Assembly (NCBI RefSeq): GCF_000687475.1
Contig: NC_057321.1
Coordinates: forward strand, 1,798,001-1,862,000
Length of the DNA: 64,000 nt
Origin: Ustilaginoidea virens
Lineage: Eukaryota; Ascomycota; Sordariomycetes; Hypocreales; Clavicipitaceae
Direction of reading: 5' to 3'
The position numbers and the translations under genes were made by a program. Position 1 is the first letter of the stretch. Every line of letters starts with the position of its first letter. Below the pieces are notes generated by a model, which saw nothing but the letters and a program-made list of their open reading frames with translations, searched no databases and had not been told where the DNA came from. Below, piece by piece: positions 34,969 to 44,769 of the stretch.

Positions 34969-35844
34969 TCACTGAATTTGCACGGCCATATTTTGCCTAT
35001 CCGGGTCAATGAAATGAACTTTTCGAGCAGGGGATCTCTTCTTTGGTCGCGCAGAAAGGGATTCTTCTCCTCGCCGTTGTATGTTGCGCTGAGCTCTAGC
35101 CTCGCCCTCTTCCCGTTTGCGATACCCCTCCATCTGCTGCCTTCTTCTCATGGCTCTAGAGTGAGCTATTGCTGGGGTTGGTCTGAAGCCGATACCATTG
35201 ACGCCGGTTCCGTCATCGTCTTCATCATCCGGATCATAGACGGTTATCTCATCGTCGTGCCAAGTCAACGCTGCTCGGACGGGATCCACGACGGCAACAT
35301 CCAGGTCGTTGCCGTCCTTGCTCTGACCGTCTTTGGTGGCGGTCCTTTGGCCTGGCATCAGTGACTTGTTCAACTTGAGCGGCGGCGTGCTGGCTCTTTT
35401 GCGTCGTGGAGACTTTGCTGTCGTGGTTGAATCTTGGGCGTCGTTGTCCAGGGATGGTGGTAATCGGAAAGGACAATTTACTTTGGTGGTAGCTGGGGTC
35501 TCGAAACCAACGTGCCGGCTGGGAGGAGTTGGAGAAGTGGGCTTTCGCCCTGGTTGCAGGGGACCGGGTTTCCCAACATCGATCATTACTGTATCCAGCT
35601 TCAGGCGTTTTCGCATCGCATTTGTACTGCGGTCGTCATCGTCATCATCGTCGTCCTGCACCCCGCCCCCACTTTCGAGAGCGAGGCCGCGAAAGCGATG
35701 TGCGACCTTGGATCGTGGACTGCCACTTCCATCGTCGGTGGAGTTGGTGCTGCAAAAATCAAATGAGAACTTGATGGGGCTAACAGCAATGTCTTCTTCT
35801 CCACGCTTCCTTTTCGAAGACCCGGCAGGGGCAGCAGCGGCCAT
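34969..35844 (-). CDS. conserved fungal protein of unknown function, nuclear-type composition
   Basis: The open frame extends upstream to 36045, but the likely start is the ATG at 35844 (MAAAAPAGSSKRKRGEED), giving 291 aa; the upstream 67 codons look like untranslated leader. The N-terminus has a KRKR basic cluster, followed by a run of eight Asp (about 67-74) encoded by GAC/GAT repeats, and several Ser/Pro-rich basic stretches. The C-terminal third carries the most conserved-looking part: DEITVYDPDDEDDDG, NGIGFRPTPAIAHSRAMRRR, then a charged helix rich in Arg and Glu. I recognise this C-terminal pattern as widespread in filamentous fungi but know no assigned function. Basic clusters and disorder suggest a nuclear protein; this is inference. 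Confidence 0.7.
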   Translation of the reverse strand: MAAAAPAGSSKRKRGEEDIAVSPIKFSFDFCSTNSTDDGSGSPRSKVAHRFRGLALESGGGVQDDDDDDDDRSTNAMRKRLKLDTVMIDVGKPGPLQPGRKPTSPTPPSRHVGFETPATTKVNCPFRLPPSLDNDAQDSTTTAKSPRRKRASTPPLKLNKSLMPGQRTATKDGQSKDGNDLDVAVVDPVRAALTWHDDEITVYDPDDEDDDGTGVNGIGFRPTPAIAHSRAMRRRQQMEGYRKREEGEARAQRNIQRRGEESLSARPKKRSPARKVHFIDPDRQNMAVQIQ

Positions 35845-36775
35845 GGTCGGCAATCTGGTGCAAAGACGCGGTGCTGACTGAGCGAGTGGTTTGGTTTTGA
35901 GGGTCGGGACAGCGGGAGGGGAGCAAGACAAGCCCGGATGCCGAGTCTCACTCACTCCCTTGGATTGGGTTGGGCAGATGACGGTTTTTAGTGAAAACTC
36001 TACATGTTGATATTTCGGGGACGGTTCAACTCTACTGATGACCAAAAACCTTAGCCACTACCTTGGGTAGCCTCGAGGAGAGTGCTGACATTACGGAATA
36101 AGTTGCAATACCTACCTCGGGGTAGTTATAGTTGGCCAAGTTCACTGTGAGTGGGATTGGGTGCATATCAGCAGGTACACAAGGTACTTACCTAGGTACC
36201 TAAGGTACTTACCTACCTAGGTACCTAAGGTATGAAGTAAGGTAGGTACCTAGGTATGGTACCTCCTACCAGGTACCTATGTACCTAGGTACAGTACGTA
36301 TGCGCTACTTGACGTAACTTACCTAATTAGAAGAGGGGCCTTCGTTACAAAGTGCATTAGGTAAGGTAGCGGTTACTTGAAGATATCTTTGGGTAGGTCG
36401 TGCGCTGAAGATGAGGGGAAAATTGTGTTGATGCGAAAGCTGCATCATCCTGAGCTTAAGAGATCTACTTAGGTAGCTGGCCACCTTATAAGTCGCTGTC
36501 AGGTACTCCGTAAGCGCTTCAAACGCATATTAGCCGTCGGCCTTTCGACAGCTAACCAAACCACAGCGGAGCACTTAGGCCTCGGTTCAACACGGCTTGC
36601 CCACGATGACATATCGCTCTCTTGAATATTGATCTGGGTTGTCCTTCACCTTGCCAGAAGTATAACTTGAACGGCTTTAGAAAAGCCCAGATAGTCTTCA
36701 TTTTCTATCACAACAAGATCGAAATCCACGCCTCCTCCAACGTCATCCACCACCCAAGCACTGTACACTGGAGAC
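35845..36775. promoter_or_regulatory. divergent promoter region with AGGTACCT palindrome cluster
   Basis: About 930 bases between the unknown gene and galM. The stretch 36106-36327 is unusually repetitive and built of ACCTAGGTACC, GGTACCTAAGGTA and GTAAGGTAGGTACC units. A TACTCCGTA copy lies at 36504-36512. No coding gene is seen. Confidence 0.6.
36106..36327. repeat. cluster of AGGTACCT / CCTAGGTACC palindromic units
   Basis: Dense, partly overlapping inverted and direct copies of GGTACC, CCTAGG and ACTTACCT. Because GGTACC and CCTAGG are self-complementary, the region can form alternative hairpins. Related shorter clusters occur at 9105-9145, 12097-12110, 33431-33462, 49674-49683 and 60889-60930. 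Confidence 0.85.
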
Positions 36776-37795
36776 ATGGCTGAGGCCCCATTCTCCTTCC
36801 TCCCATTGGGAGCCATCATACAATCTTTCAAAGTCAAAGACACCAACATTGTCCTTGGCTTCCCGAGCCAAGAGCTATACGTGAAATACAATACGCCCCA
36901 TTTTGGGGAAACGATTGGCCGCGTCGCCAACCGTATCAAAGGTGCTCACCTGGACTCGGTCAACGGCAGGTCGTATCCGTTGGTTGCAAATCACGGACCC
37001 AGCACATTGCACGGCGGCATCGTCGGATGGGGCAAGCGTATCTGGAATGGCCCCAAACCGGTCGGCGTGAAACAGATTCCGGGCGTGGGTGACCTCCAAG
37101 GTGGAGAGAGCGTCGAGTTCACCCTCACTAGCGAGGACGGCGATGAAGGCTTTCCTGGTGCAGTAGAGGCCAAGACTACTTACACGACGGGTACGCAGAC
37201 CAAGAACGGCAAAGAGGTTCTTGTCCTTGGAATCGAGTACGAGGCGAGGCTGGTGGACGGTGCTGAGGAAACTCCCATCAACTTGACAAACCACTCATAC
37301 TTCAACCTCTCTGGAGATGCCACGGTAGACGGCACCGTGGTGACCCTTGCTACGAGACATCAGCTGCCCAACGACGAGCATTCGGTCCCTATTGGACCTC
37401 CACAGCCATATAGCATCGATACAACCAAGCCTTTTACGCTCACGGCGACGGAGCCCAGTATCGACAATTGCTTCACCAAGATCTCAGACCCGGCTTCGGT
37501 ACCAATTGATACCCGCTCAGAGCCACTCACACTTGATCTGGCAGCCAGCCACCCCAAGACTGGTATTCACCTTGAGGTCTTGAGCACGGAGCCCTCTTTC
37601 CAGTTCTATACTGGCGACTTCGTAAATGTTCCCGCCGTGAAAGGCGTCAGTGCCAAGAGTTGCCGCAGCGCCTTCTGCTGCGAGCCTTGCCGATGGGTTA
37701 ATGCGGTCAATGTTCCCGAGTGGAGGAGCATGAGTTTGTTGAAGAGAGGCCAGACGTATGGAAGCAGGATTGTGTATAAAGCCTGGTCTGATTAG
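36776..37795 (+). CDS. aldose 1-epimerase (galactose mutarotase)
   Basis: Single exon, 339 aa, a usual length. The sequence has the family landmarks: FGETIGRVANRI near 43-54, HGG at about 79-81, the catalytic-type histidine in NLTNHSYFNLSG (H173), IDNCF with D230, YTGDFV near 279-284, and the C-terminal catalytic-type glutamate in AFCCEPCRW (E303) followed by VNVPEWR. The enzyme interconverts alpha and beta anomers of galactose or glucose in the cytosol and feeds the Leloir pathway. No galactokinase or uridyltransferase lies next to it. No signal peptide is evident, so an intracellular role is likely. Its promoter contains the AGGTACCT palindrome cluster. Confidence 0.93.
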   Translation: MAEAPFSFLPLGAIIQSFKVKDTNIVLGFPSQELYVKYNTPHFGETIGRVANRIKGAHLDSVNGRSYPLVANHGPSTLHGGIVGWGKRIWNGPKPVGVKQIPGVGDLQGGESVEFTLTSEDGDEGFPGAVEAKTTYTTGTQTKNGKEVLVLGIEYEARLVDGAEETPINLTNHSYFNLSGDATVDGTVVTLATRHQLPNDEHSVPIGPPQPYSIDTTKPFTLTATEPSIDNCFTKISDPASVPIDTRSEPLTLDLAASHPKTGIHLEVLSTEPSFQFYTGDFVNVPAVKGVSAKSCRSAFCCEPCRWVNAVNVPEWRSMSLLKRGQTYGSRIVYKAWSD

Positions 37796-38091
37796 GTCGA
37801 TGTCCTTTCAGTCAGAACAATAACGTTGTCAGGCCCTGAAAAATAAAGGGAGGGGGAGGGAGGGGGCAGAAAAAATACCAAACTCTAAGCTTCCAGATTA
37901 AACCACCGCTTCAAGAAGAACGCTGTTTACGGCGTACGAGTAACGATACATAGCCACCGTACCAAAACAAGTTTGTTATTACAGATCATGCTCACAATTT
38001 CGAACCTAGCCCCTTCGTAAACGCATAGTTAAAACCCAGAAATTCGTCGTTGGTAAAACTTAATCAGCTGCTACACCTTCAAGAAGCGACT
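37796..38091. other. convergent 3' region galM / DEK_C gene
   Basis: About 300 bases between convergent stops, with a short GGGAGGGAGGG-type G-rich run near 37850-37867. No gene is supported. Confidence 0.5.
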
Positions 38092-39280
38092 CTATTCGGA
38101 TTCGCTATCATCTCCTAGAAATGCCAGATCAGCCTGAGCACGTCGTCTCCTAGCCGCAAAAGAAGTGTTTCCATCATCACTGTCCTGGTCGTCATGGTCG
38201 TCATTTGCTTTGCTGGCATCGTCTGTTTCAGCCTCTACCTCGCTCCCGTTGCTTTCGTCTGACTTCGTTGATTTTTGTTTGCTTCGACTTGCTCTGGCGC
38301 CCGAGTCCACGCCCCACAGGCGATTCATCTCCTGCGCAGACTCGGCGTCTGCTATTAACTCTCTCATCTCTTTGATTTCGCGTGCCTTGGCTTCCGAAAA
38401 GCGACCGTCCATGCCAATGTCAGCCAGAATCTTCTTGAGATGGCGAATTTTAGCGCGGGCGTCATCTCCGTACTGCTTAAGTTCGTTATGCCAAAGTTTC
38501 CTAATCCCACATTTCACCAACTGAGATTGTAGCTTTTTTATCTCGACTTCCTTTGCGTCGTCAGAAATTGATGTCATGGCTTTCTGTTTTGATTTGGCAG
38601 CAGGCTTAGCTGGTTTTGACGACTTTTGTTTTGCATCCTTCTTCTTCCGCGCCGCCTTGGGAGGCTCGTCGATAACATCCGAGAACTCCTCTTCCTCACT
38701 GACGAGGGGCTTTGATGTGTCAACTTTGATGGAAGACAAAGCCTCGTCTCCAGAACCCTCGACTTCCTTGGTCGGTGAAGGCTTTTTCTCTACAGCGCCA
38801 GGTTTCTCCTTTACTTTAGCCTGTTTAATAGGAGAAGGTGAGGCAGCAGCTTTAACCGGAGACGGATTCCCGGTTGTTTTTCCTTTCATGCTGTCCGAGC
38901 CAGTCTTTGCGCCTTGCTTCCGCCTTTTCGGGGAAGGGGAAATATCTTCAGGAGCTTGGCGCTTGGTTCCATCATTCGCTTCAGTTTCCCCAGGTACCCA
39001 GCCATCTAGAAACTTGTCCTGATGAACATGGTTAGCTTGCCCCTCGATGTACCGCGCAGTGCATCCCAGGCCAGCATATATTACTTACGACATATTCCTT
39101 GATCAAGATTTTGCTTCTCTGTTTCCATTCATCGCTTGCGAAGAATCCGGCTTGGAGATTTTGCGCGTCTTCCACGTGCTTTCGAACCTTGTTCACAGTG
39201 GTTGCGTCAGGGTCAGAAGTGAAAACCTGATACGTCCCTTGGATGAGAGCTTCTTCCAGCTTCCCACGTGATAGTGTCAT
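38092..39280 (-). CDS. DEK_C-domain nuclear protein, putative chromatin/transcription regulator
   Basis: Two exons in transcript order: 39280-39089 and 39018-38092; 372 aa. The start at 39280 (MTLSRGKLEEALIQGTY) is preferred to an ATG 16 codons upstream. The first exon holds a DEK C-terminal-type helical domain (about 1-64, with VRKHVEDAQNLQAGFF and LIKEYV). The middle is Lys/Ser/Pro-rich with basic clusters such as KRRKQGAK. A conserved charged helical block follows (VKCGIRKLWHNELKQYG, IRHLKKILADIGMDGRFSEAKAREIKEM), then an acidic Ser/Asp-rich tail. This order is seen in fungal proteins labelled as transcriptional regulators. DEK_C domains bind DNA or nucleosomes, so a chromatin role is inferred; no specific target is evident. 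It is divergent with mdm35. Confidence 0.78.
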
Positions 39281-39894
39281 GTTCGTCTTTGTGTTATTTC
39301 CCTTTTTCAGCAGATGGGAAGCCGGCATCTGGCACTCAATGTCTCATTCCGGTCAGCCGTGATTATGAATATGGCGACAGAATGCTGGTAGCAACTGGGA
39401 ATAGTCATTATATCGACGCGTTATTGCGCGCCGTTGACTCTTGGGGCTACGAAAGACATGCTTGCAAGTAATCATACTCGTACGCCATCAGGATCAGATC
39501 GAACCAATGAAATCATTTCACGACTCACAACGGGGCAAGCGAAATACAGTATGCAGATCTAAATTGCACGGCATAAGTAGTGTACTTGGCAGCGCGCATC
39601 GTCAGCATGCCTCATGACCAGCAACGGTACAATCAATAGCGAAAAACCATTAACAGCAAGTTATCGCTGGTCAAAGATATAAGTGTTGAATAGGAAAATT
39701 CATGCCTATTAGTTCGACGTTATTTAGAAAATCTATTACCAAGGTCAGTTGAACATGGGAAAAGACTTCAAGTTACATGGTACGTACCCTTATGTAGCAT
39801 AAAGCGGGTTCCCACTGAGGCGTTCAACAATTGGTGCGTTTCACCATGCCATTGAATTTGTTCAAGCCGACTTCCATATCCTCCCCGTTCGACC
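39281..39894. promoter_or_regulatory. divergent promoter region DEK_C gene / mdm35
   Basis: About 610 bases between divergent starts. An ACGCGT hexamer lies at 39416-39421, 136 bases before the DEK_C gene start. No gene is supported. Confidence 0.4.
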
Positions 39895-40396
39895 ATGTCG
39901 GCTTCATTAGCACCGGAGTGTAACGAGGTCAAGGAGTAAGATACCATTCCATGCCCAACAGCATCGGCCGCAATGTTAAACTCGTTACCGAACAGGCGCT
40001 ACGACACGTGTTTTCTCAAATGGTACAGCGAAAGTCAGTGCTCTTTTCTTTCACGCTCACCGCAGTCGCCTAGTTACTCAACGTGACGTTTCAGAATACC
40101 TCAGAGGCGGTGAAAAAGATAATAAAGAATGCGCAGTTTTGTTCAAGGATTACCAAAAATGCTTGGGAGTAAGTCAAGTCAGGTTATCGTTCCCGTTGCA
40201 CCCGACTAATACTTTCCTGTCAAGGTTGCGCTTAAAGAGAGAGGAATTGACAAACTCGTCGATGAAGCTCGCGAAGACAACAGAGATAACGATGCCAGAT
40301 TGATCCTTCCAAAGAGTGAGTCGCCTCGCTCCGAATTGTTGTCATTTTGACCCATTATCAAACCATCACGTCGTCTTCTGACACATTGCAGAATGA
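39895..40396 (+). CDS. mdm35: Mdm35, twin CX9C intermembrane-space protein
   Basis: Five tiny exons: 39895-39935, 39996-40033, 40095-40168, 40225-40315 and 40392-40396; 82 aa. The gene is invisible to ORF scanning. The joined protein starts MSASLAPECNEVKERYDTCF, giving a first CX9C (CNEVKERYDTC). After EKYLRGGEKDNKE comes a second CX9C (CAVLFKDYQKC). The end is GIDKLVDEARED...DARLILPKK. This is the yeast Mdm35/human TRIAP1 pattern and size. By family it is imported by the Mia40 relay and stabilises Ups1/Ups2 (PRELI) lipid-transfer proteins moving phosphatidic acid and phosphatidylserine between mitochondrial membranes. The last coding exon holds only five bases (AA plus TGA); reading through its intron instead would give a 13-codon different tail. 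Confidence 0.9.
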
Positions 40397-41000
40397 CAAC
40401 ACCGGCCTGGTCTACAGATAAAGTGGATTCCATCGAAGTATTAAATCGGAAGCCCAAGTTGCAACCCAACTTTTTCAGATTAGGGATTCGGTATTTAAAT
40501 CTTAGAAATCATAAGTGTAACATCTCGTCTTAAACTCAAAGATCGCCATTTCAATTCAACACAACAGCTTTATTGACTTGCTGGCTCTCATCAAAGTTGC
40601 AATCGCCACGTGATTCTTTGCGTTCCCCTTTGGAAGGCGTTGAGAGGTATTTGGTGCCCCACAGCACCCCTTGACAAATCGTCACGACTGGGATAGTTAG
40701 GTAGCTATCGGGACTCAGGAGAGGTCCAAATCAACGCAGCGCCGCCTTCCTCTCCTCCCTGCTGCGCTTCGTTCTTACCCTATTAGTATTATTCCCAGGA
40801 TTGTCTCATGGCCTGCCGAATGTAGAAATTCCACGAAAAAACCCGACGACAAGCCCACGGCGACCTTTTGCCGTCTATTCCATGCTTGAAGCTGCCAAAC
40901 AACCAGGCCGCCCTGACCACCTCGAGACCAGATTTACCGCTTCCGATCCAAAGTGTCTAGCGTCTGAGACGGCATGCGCTGCCAGAACAAATAACGCTCT
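40397..41000. other. intergenic region mdm35 / two-helix protein gene
   Basis: About 600 bases between genes on the same strand. An open frame from TTG at 40801 has no supporting features. A TTAGTATTATT-rich patch sits near 40785. It should hold the promoter of the small membrane protein gene. Confidence 0.4.
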
Positions 41001-41353
41001 ATGCACCCGTTTTCTATTCTCACTCTCGGCATTTTCATAGCTGGCTACATCACCGCGCGCTGGGATCTGGTTACCCGCCTCTATGAGTTGGCCATCTTTG
41101 CTGTTGAATACGGAGTAGTGGTATGTCTGGCACTTTACGGTGTTACGGTGGAAATAATGCAAATAACCATGCGGTGTTTCTAACTGGGATACTTCCAAAA
41201 CTCTTGTAGATACGCGCTGCGAAGGGCGTAATTGCCTTGACTGCACTGTTCGTCGCCATTTTTGCACCGGTAGCCTGGATTGCGAGAAAGGAAACTTACT
41301 TGGTACAGTTACCAGCCCGCAGCGAGATCCACGTCAGAGAGCCGTCTCATTGA
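41001..41353 (+). CDS. small two-helix membrane protein, unknown function
   Basis: Two exons: 41001-41120 and 41210-41353, giving 87 aa. The donor is GTATGT, a CTAACT branch-like site is at about 41181, and the acceptor is TTGTAG. Both exons are in phase 0. The protein starts MHPFSILTLGIFIAGYITARW, a hydrophobic helix. It continues through RLYELAIFAVEYGVV to a second helix (GVIALTALFVAIFAPVAWI) and a short polar tail ending in VREPSH. Two hydrophobic segments separated by a charged loop suggest a hairpin in the ER or mitochondrial membrane. I do not recognise the family. The clean splice sites, matching phase and hydrophobic continuity across the junction support a real gene. It lies 120 bases before gpi1 on the same strand, so a shared transcript or a role in the gpi1 leader is also possible. 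Confidence 0.6.
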
Positions 41354-41473
41354 CAAACCGACTTTTATAGCACCCAAGGGCCCCTGCCATCGGGTTATCT
41401 GCTAGGGAGCAGTTGAGACGGCGCGGTTCTTTCTGAGACTTTATACATACCCTTGCATTGATCGTCTCCGGTC

Positions 41474-43935
41474 ATGATAGAGCATGATGGACTGATGCGA
41501 GTGTTCTGGCCAACGGACATTCGCAAGTCCGATCGTCCTGGGGTGGTGGTTGGGTGGAGGAATTCGACCTTGGATGTTTTTGTTGTCGCCATTCTGGAAG
41601 ATGTGGAGGTCTGTCTTCCATGCTGTGGTGAGCGATTTCATTGCGTTCGCTTTTTAACAGTCTCTAGGCCCAGAAAGTCGAGATTCATCTCAAAGAGGGC
41701 ACATTTTTCAGGAATGCGCCTCACTCTCCTGCTCGAATATACGACCTATGTGGGCATGCATCAATGCATGTCCTCGGCATATCAAACACAATGACAACGC
41801 GGGACATTGATCAGTCTTGGGTTTGTTCGGTATACTGCCCATCCTCCAGAATCCCAACTATTACCTGCGCCAAGGCATCCAGCATACAACTCATCCTCTA
41901 TGATAGACCTCAACCGAAGTACATGCAATATGTCTCCTTGACCCCGATCGCCCTCGCACTAGGAGACAGCCAACCCCCGATAGATGACGGCAGGATTGAT
42001 GATGATGCCGAGGATGCAATAGAACGACAAGAACGGGTGGCGAAAGAGACGAAGCGAAAGCTTGTCGAGAAGTTGAAGCAGCACAGCATCTATAAGCGAG
42101 TGCCCTCCGCAAGAGACAAGGCATTACGCAAGATCATTAACCAAATCAACTGGTCTTGGGAGCTAGAACAAATCCTGCTGAAAAACGTCGGACGCCTGGG
42201 GTCTCGCCCCAAGCGAAGTCTCAGCGTATCAGAGCAGGTCATGGAATCTGCCTTTACTATGAGGAACTATGTACTCACACAACTCTGGGCAATCTTCTCC
42301 GTGTACCTATTTCCGACCTTGTGCAAGATTTTCAACATAGTCCTCATGGGTCACCGTATGGCTGCAGAACTGTTTCTGCTCCTTCTCGAGTTCCGGATAA
42401 AGCCAGGATATGCCGCATTGAAGGATATATCGGCAACGGCGCAGCAGATCGAAATTCGCCTGCAACAGTTCTGCTACTGGCCCATGCAGTATTCGACTTT
42501 ACGGCAAAGGAAGATGAATTGGGCCAGTATAACGACTAGTCACCCTGATTATATCCGATTCTACAATAGTCTCTGGCTCGTTGCCAACGACGTGATCATC
42601 GGCATGGCTCTCGGCTCGTACATAATTGAACATGCTGACGGGCTCGCAACGCAACTCGGCGACCTTCTGCGGGTATATACTGTCGAAGCTCTTCGGCGTA
42701 GCATCTCATGGCTCATGGGCTGGCCGGCCGGTTTGAAGCTTAATAGTGAATTGGCCGAATTCTTGGGCGAGCTGTTCCTTTGGGTAATTGATTATTGGTC
42801 AAGTGAGTTACACTCTCGTCATGCATGTCTTGATGAATCCCCGTTTCGATCTGACGCTATTTCCAGGTTGCATCAATGCACTGCATCCCGTCTTGCCAAA
42901 AGTTGTCTGGTTTATTGGATTTACATCCTTTGCAGGTGCCAGCATGCCGATTGCGCTCTGCTCGGATCTCCTCTCGGCCTTGACTGTGCACATCTACTCG
43001 TTTTATCTAGCTTCGGCACGCATCTATCATTGGCAGCTGACAATACTCCAATCCTTGTTTCATCTATTCCGGGGCAAGAGACACAACGTGCTCCGTAACC
43101 GTATCGATTCGTGCGACTACGACTTGGACCAGCTGCTTCTCGGCACCATTCTGTTTACGCTTCTGTTCTTCTTGCTTCCTACAGTTGTTGTCTTCTACCT
43201 CAATTTCGCCATTGCTAGGATGATTATAATATCCATGAAAGCGGGATTCGACACTCTGCTTTCCTGTTTAAATCATTTCCCGCTTTTCGCCGTCATGTTG
43301 CGGGTCAAAGATGAAAAGAGGCTACCAGGTGAGCAGGATCTGCAAATTGCCGTTTCAGTATTAGAGAGGCAGCAAGACATTTGGCTGATGCAACTATAGG
43401 CGGAATTCGTTTCGAGCTTCGCGATGATCAAGATGATGGATCTAGCGACAGCCAATCTCCCAATAAGACCCCAACATCCATCATCTACCTCAAGGTAAAC
43501 ACGCTTCCCAACAGTGGTTCCACAAGACCGAACGGCCCCCCCCCCACCCCCCTTCCCCCTTCCACCCCCAAACGAAAAAAAAAAACCCCCTTTGGCTGCT
43601 GCTGACCCGGCCTTGTTTAGTCGGTTCCCTTGAAATTTAGCGACATGTTCAACCAGTATTCTCAGCTGGCTCATCGTATCCGGAAACACTACTTGTCACC
43701 TCGAGTTTTGCTGTGCCTCCTCACAGGCCAGTTTGTGCCTCCTATCAACCGCAAGAATTTGTACAGTCTACAATACAGCATGTTGCCATCGCGACGGGCA
43801 ACAGTGTGGGAGATGTGGCGAGCGATGAATACCCAACTTACCCAGAAGCGAGCGTTCCAATTACCCATAATACCTCCTTTGCCTAATGGTGGGAAAAGAA
43901 TGGCTAATACCGGGCGCACGAGGTCATACCACTGA
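41474..43935 (+). CDS. gpi1: GPI-GlcNAc transferase subunit Gpi1 (PIG-Q)
   Basis: Five exons: 41474-41608, 41668-42802, 42867-43328, 43400-43494 and 43621-43935; 713 aa. It begins MIEHDGLMRVFWPTDIRKSD; an internal ATG at 41495 is an alternative start. Each junction restores conserved sequence, including ILEDVE/AQKVEIH, DYWS/SCINALHP and RLPG/GIRFELRD. The N-terminal third is soluble. From about 200 there are several hydrophobic segments. The Gpi1 core is rich in family motifs: FIGFTSFAGASMPIALCSDL, TVHIYSFYLASARIYHWQL and LSALT, then FRGKRHNVLRNRIDSCDYDLDQLLLGT in separate blocks. By family it stabilises the complex that transfers GlcNAc to phosphatidylinositol, the first step of GPI anchor synthesis on the cytosolic ER face. 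The fourth intron carries C-rich and A-rich tracts at about 43540-43590. Confidence 0.93.
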
Positions 43936-44769
43936 TTGATGTAGAGCCCGAAAGTGGAAGGATGGAAATACCTTTTCTAAAAGAAAAGAAAAGAAAAAAC
44001 CACATGCATGGATGTTTGCCGCCAAAGCGTTTCGGCAGTCCTTTAAGCGACTAACAGATAATAACAGTTTTTTTTTTACTTTTGAGTATGAACCTAAGGT
44101 AGTACCAATGCTTGTCAAGATGCTTGATTACCCGACGCCCTTGAAATGGAGACCAGAACAACAGCAGAACGTGAAGACGAACATGTACTCCGTAATATAA
44201 AATAGTATTTCTCAACTTACTCAAACTTGCTACCCCGCAACCACATGACGCCACTTTGTTGAAGCTTGGTGTTGTCGCTTCCGGGGCCCCTCTTTCTCTC
44301 GCAGAGGACTGGCCAGAGGACTGGCAACAAAGGTCAATGGCACCCAGTAAATACGGGGTCATTCTTAGCCTTCCGCGAATAGACAGCCACTAAACAACAC
44401 ACTCATAGAAATGAGACGCAACGATGCCGTTCCCATCGATTGTATTTCTGCGTCAGTTTCATACCACTCACTGCCTGCTACGAAGGAACGTAATCTGTCT
44501 GCATTTCTTTTGGCACAATCCCGATGCTCCAACTCTTTTTACTAATTACTAGTACTGCTCAATTCTGCTTTGCCTTGACCCAGGATCAGTTGGTTCACCG
44601 CTGTGTTTTTGCGGCTGTTGAAAGTTTAAAGCCCTTTCAGGGTTCGTTCCTCACTTGAGCAAATTACAACAAGGCAGGCAAGCTCAGACCAAAAAGCATT
44701 GTCAACGCTACATTCGAAACAATAACCAGGCCTCAAGAGAGAGAATAGTCGGGTCCATGTCTGTCCATG
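43936..44769. other. intergenic region gpi1 / tubulin cofactor C
   Basis: About 830 bases between same-strand genes. A TACTCCGTA copy lies at 44186-44194. Short A- and T-rich tracts occur at about 43980-44000 and 44068-44080. No gene is supported. Confidence 0.45.

Noticed and set aside
35845..36045. 67-codon N-terminal extension of the unknown gene at 35 kb
   Set aside because: In frame, but the sequence is unlike the rest and the KRKR-containing start at 35844 resembles typical fungal starts. Treated as leader.
39416..39421. ACGCGT as a cell-cycle element for the DEK_C gene or mdm35
   Set aside because: The hexamer is expected about 16 times per 64 kb and also occurs in coding DNA here; a single copy is not evidence.
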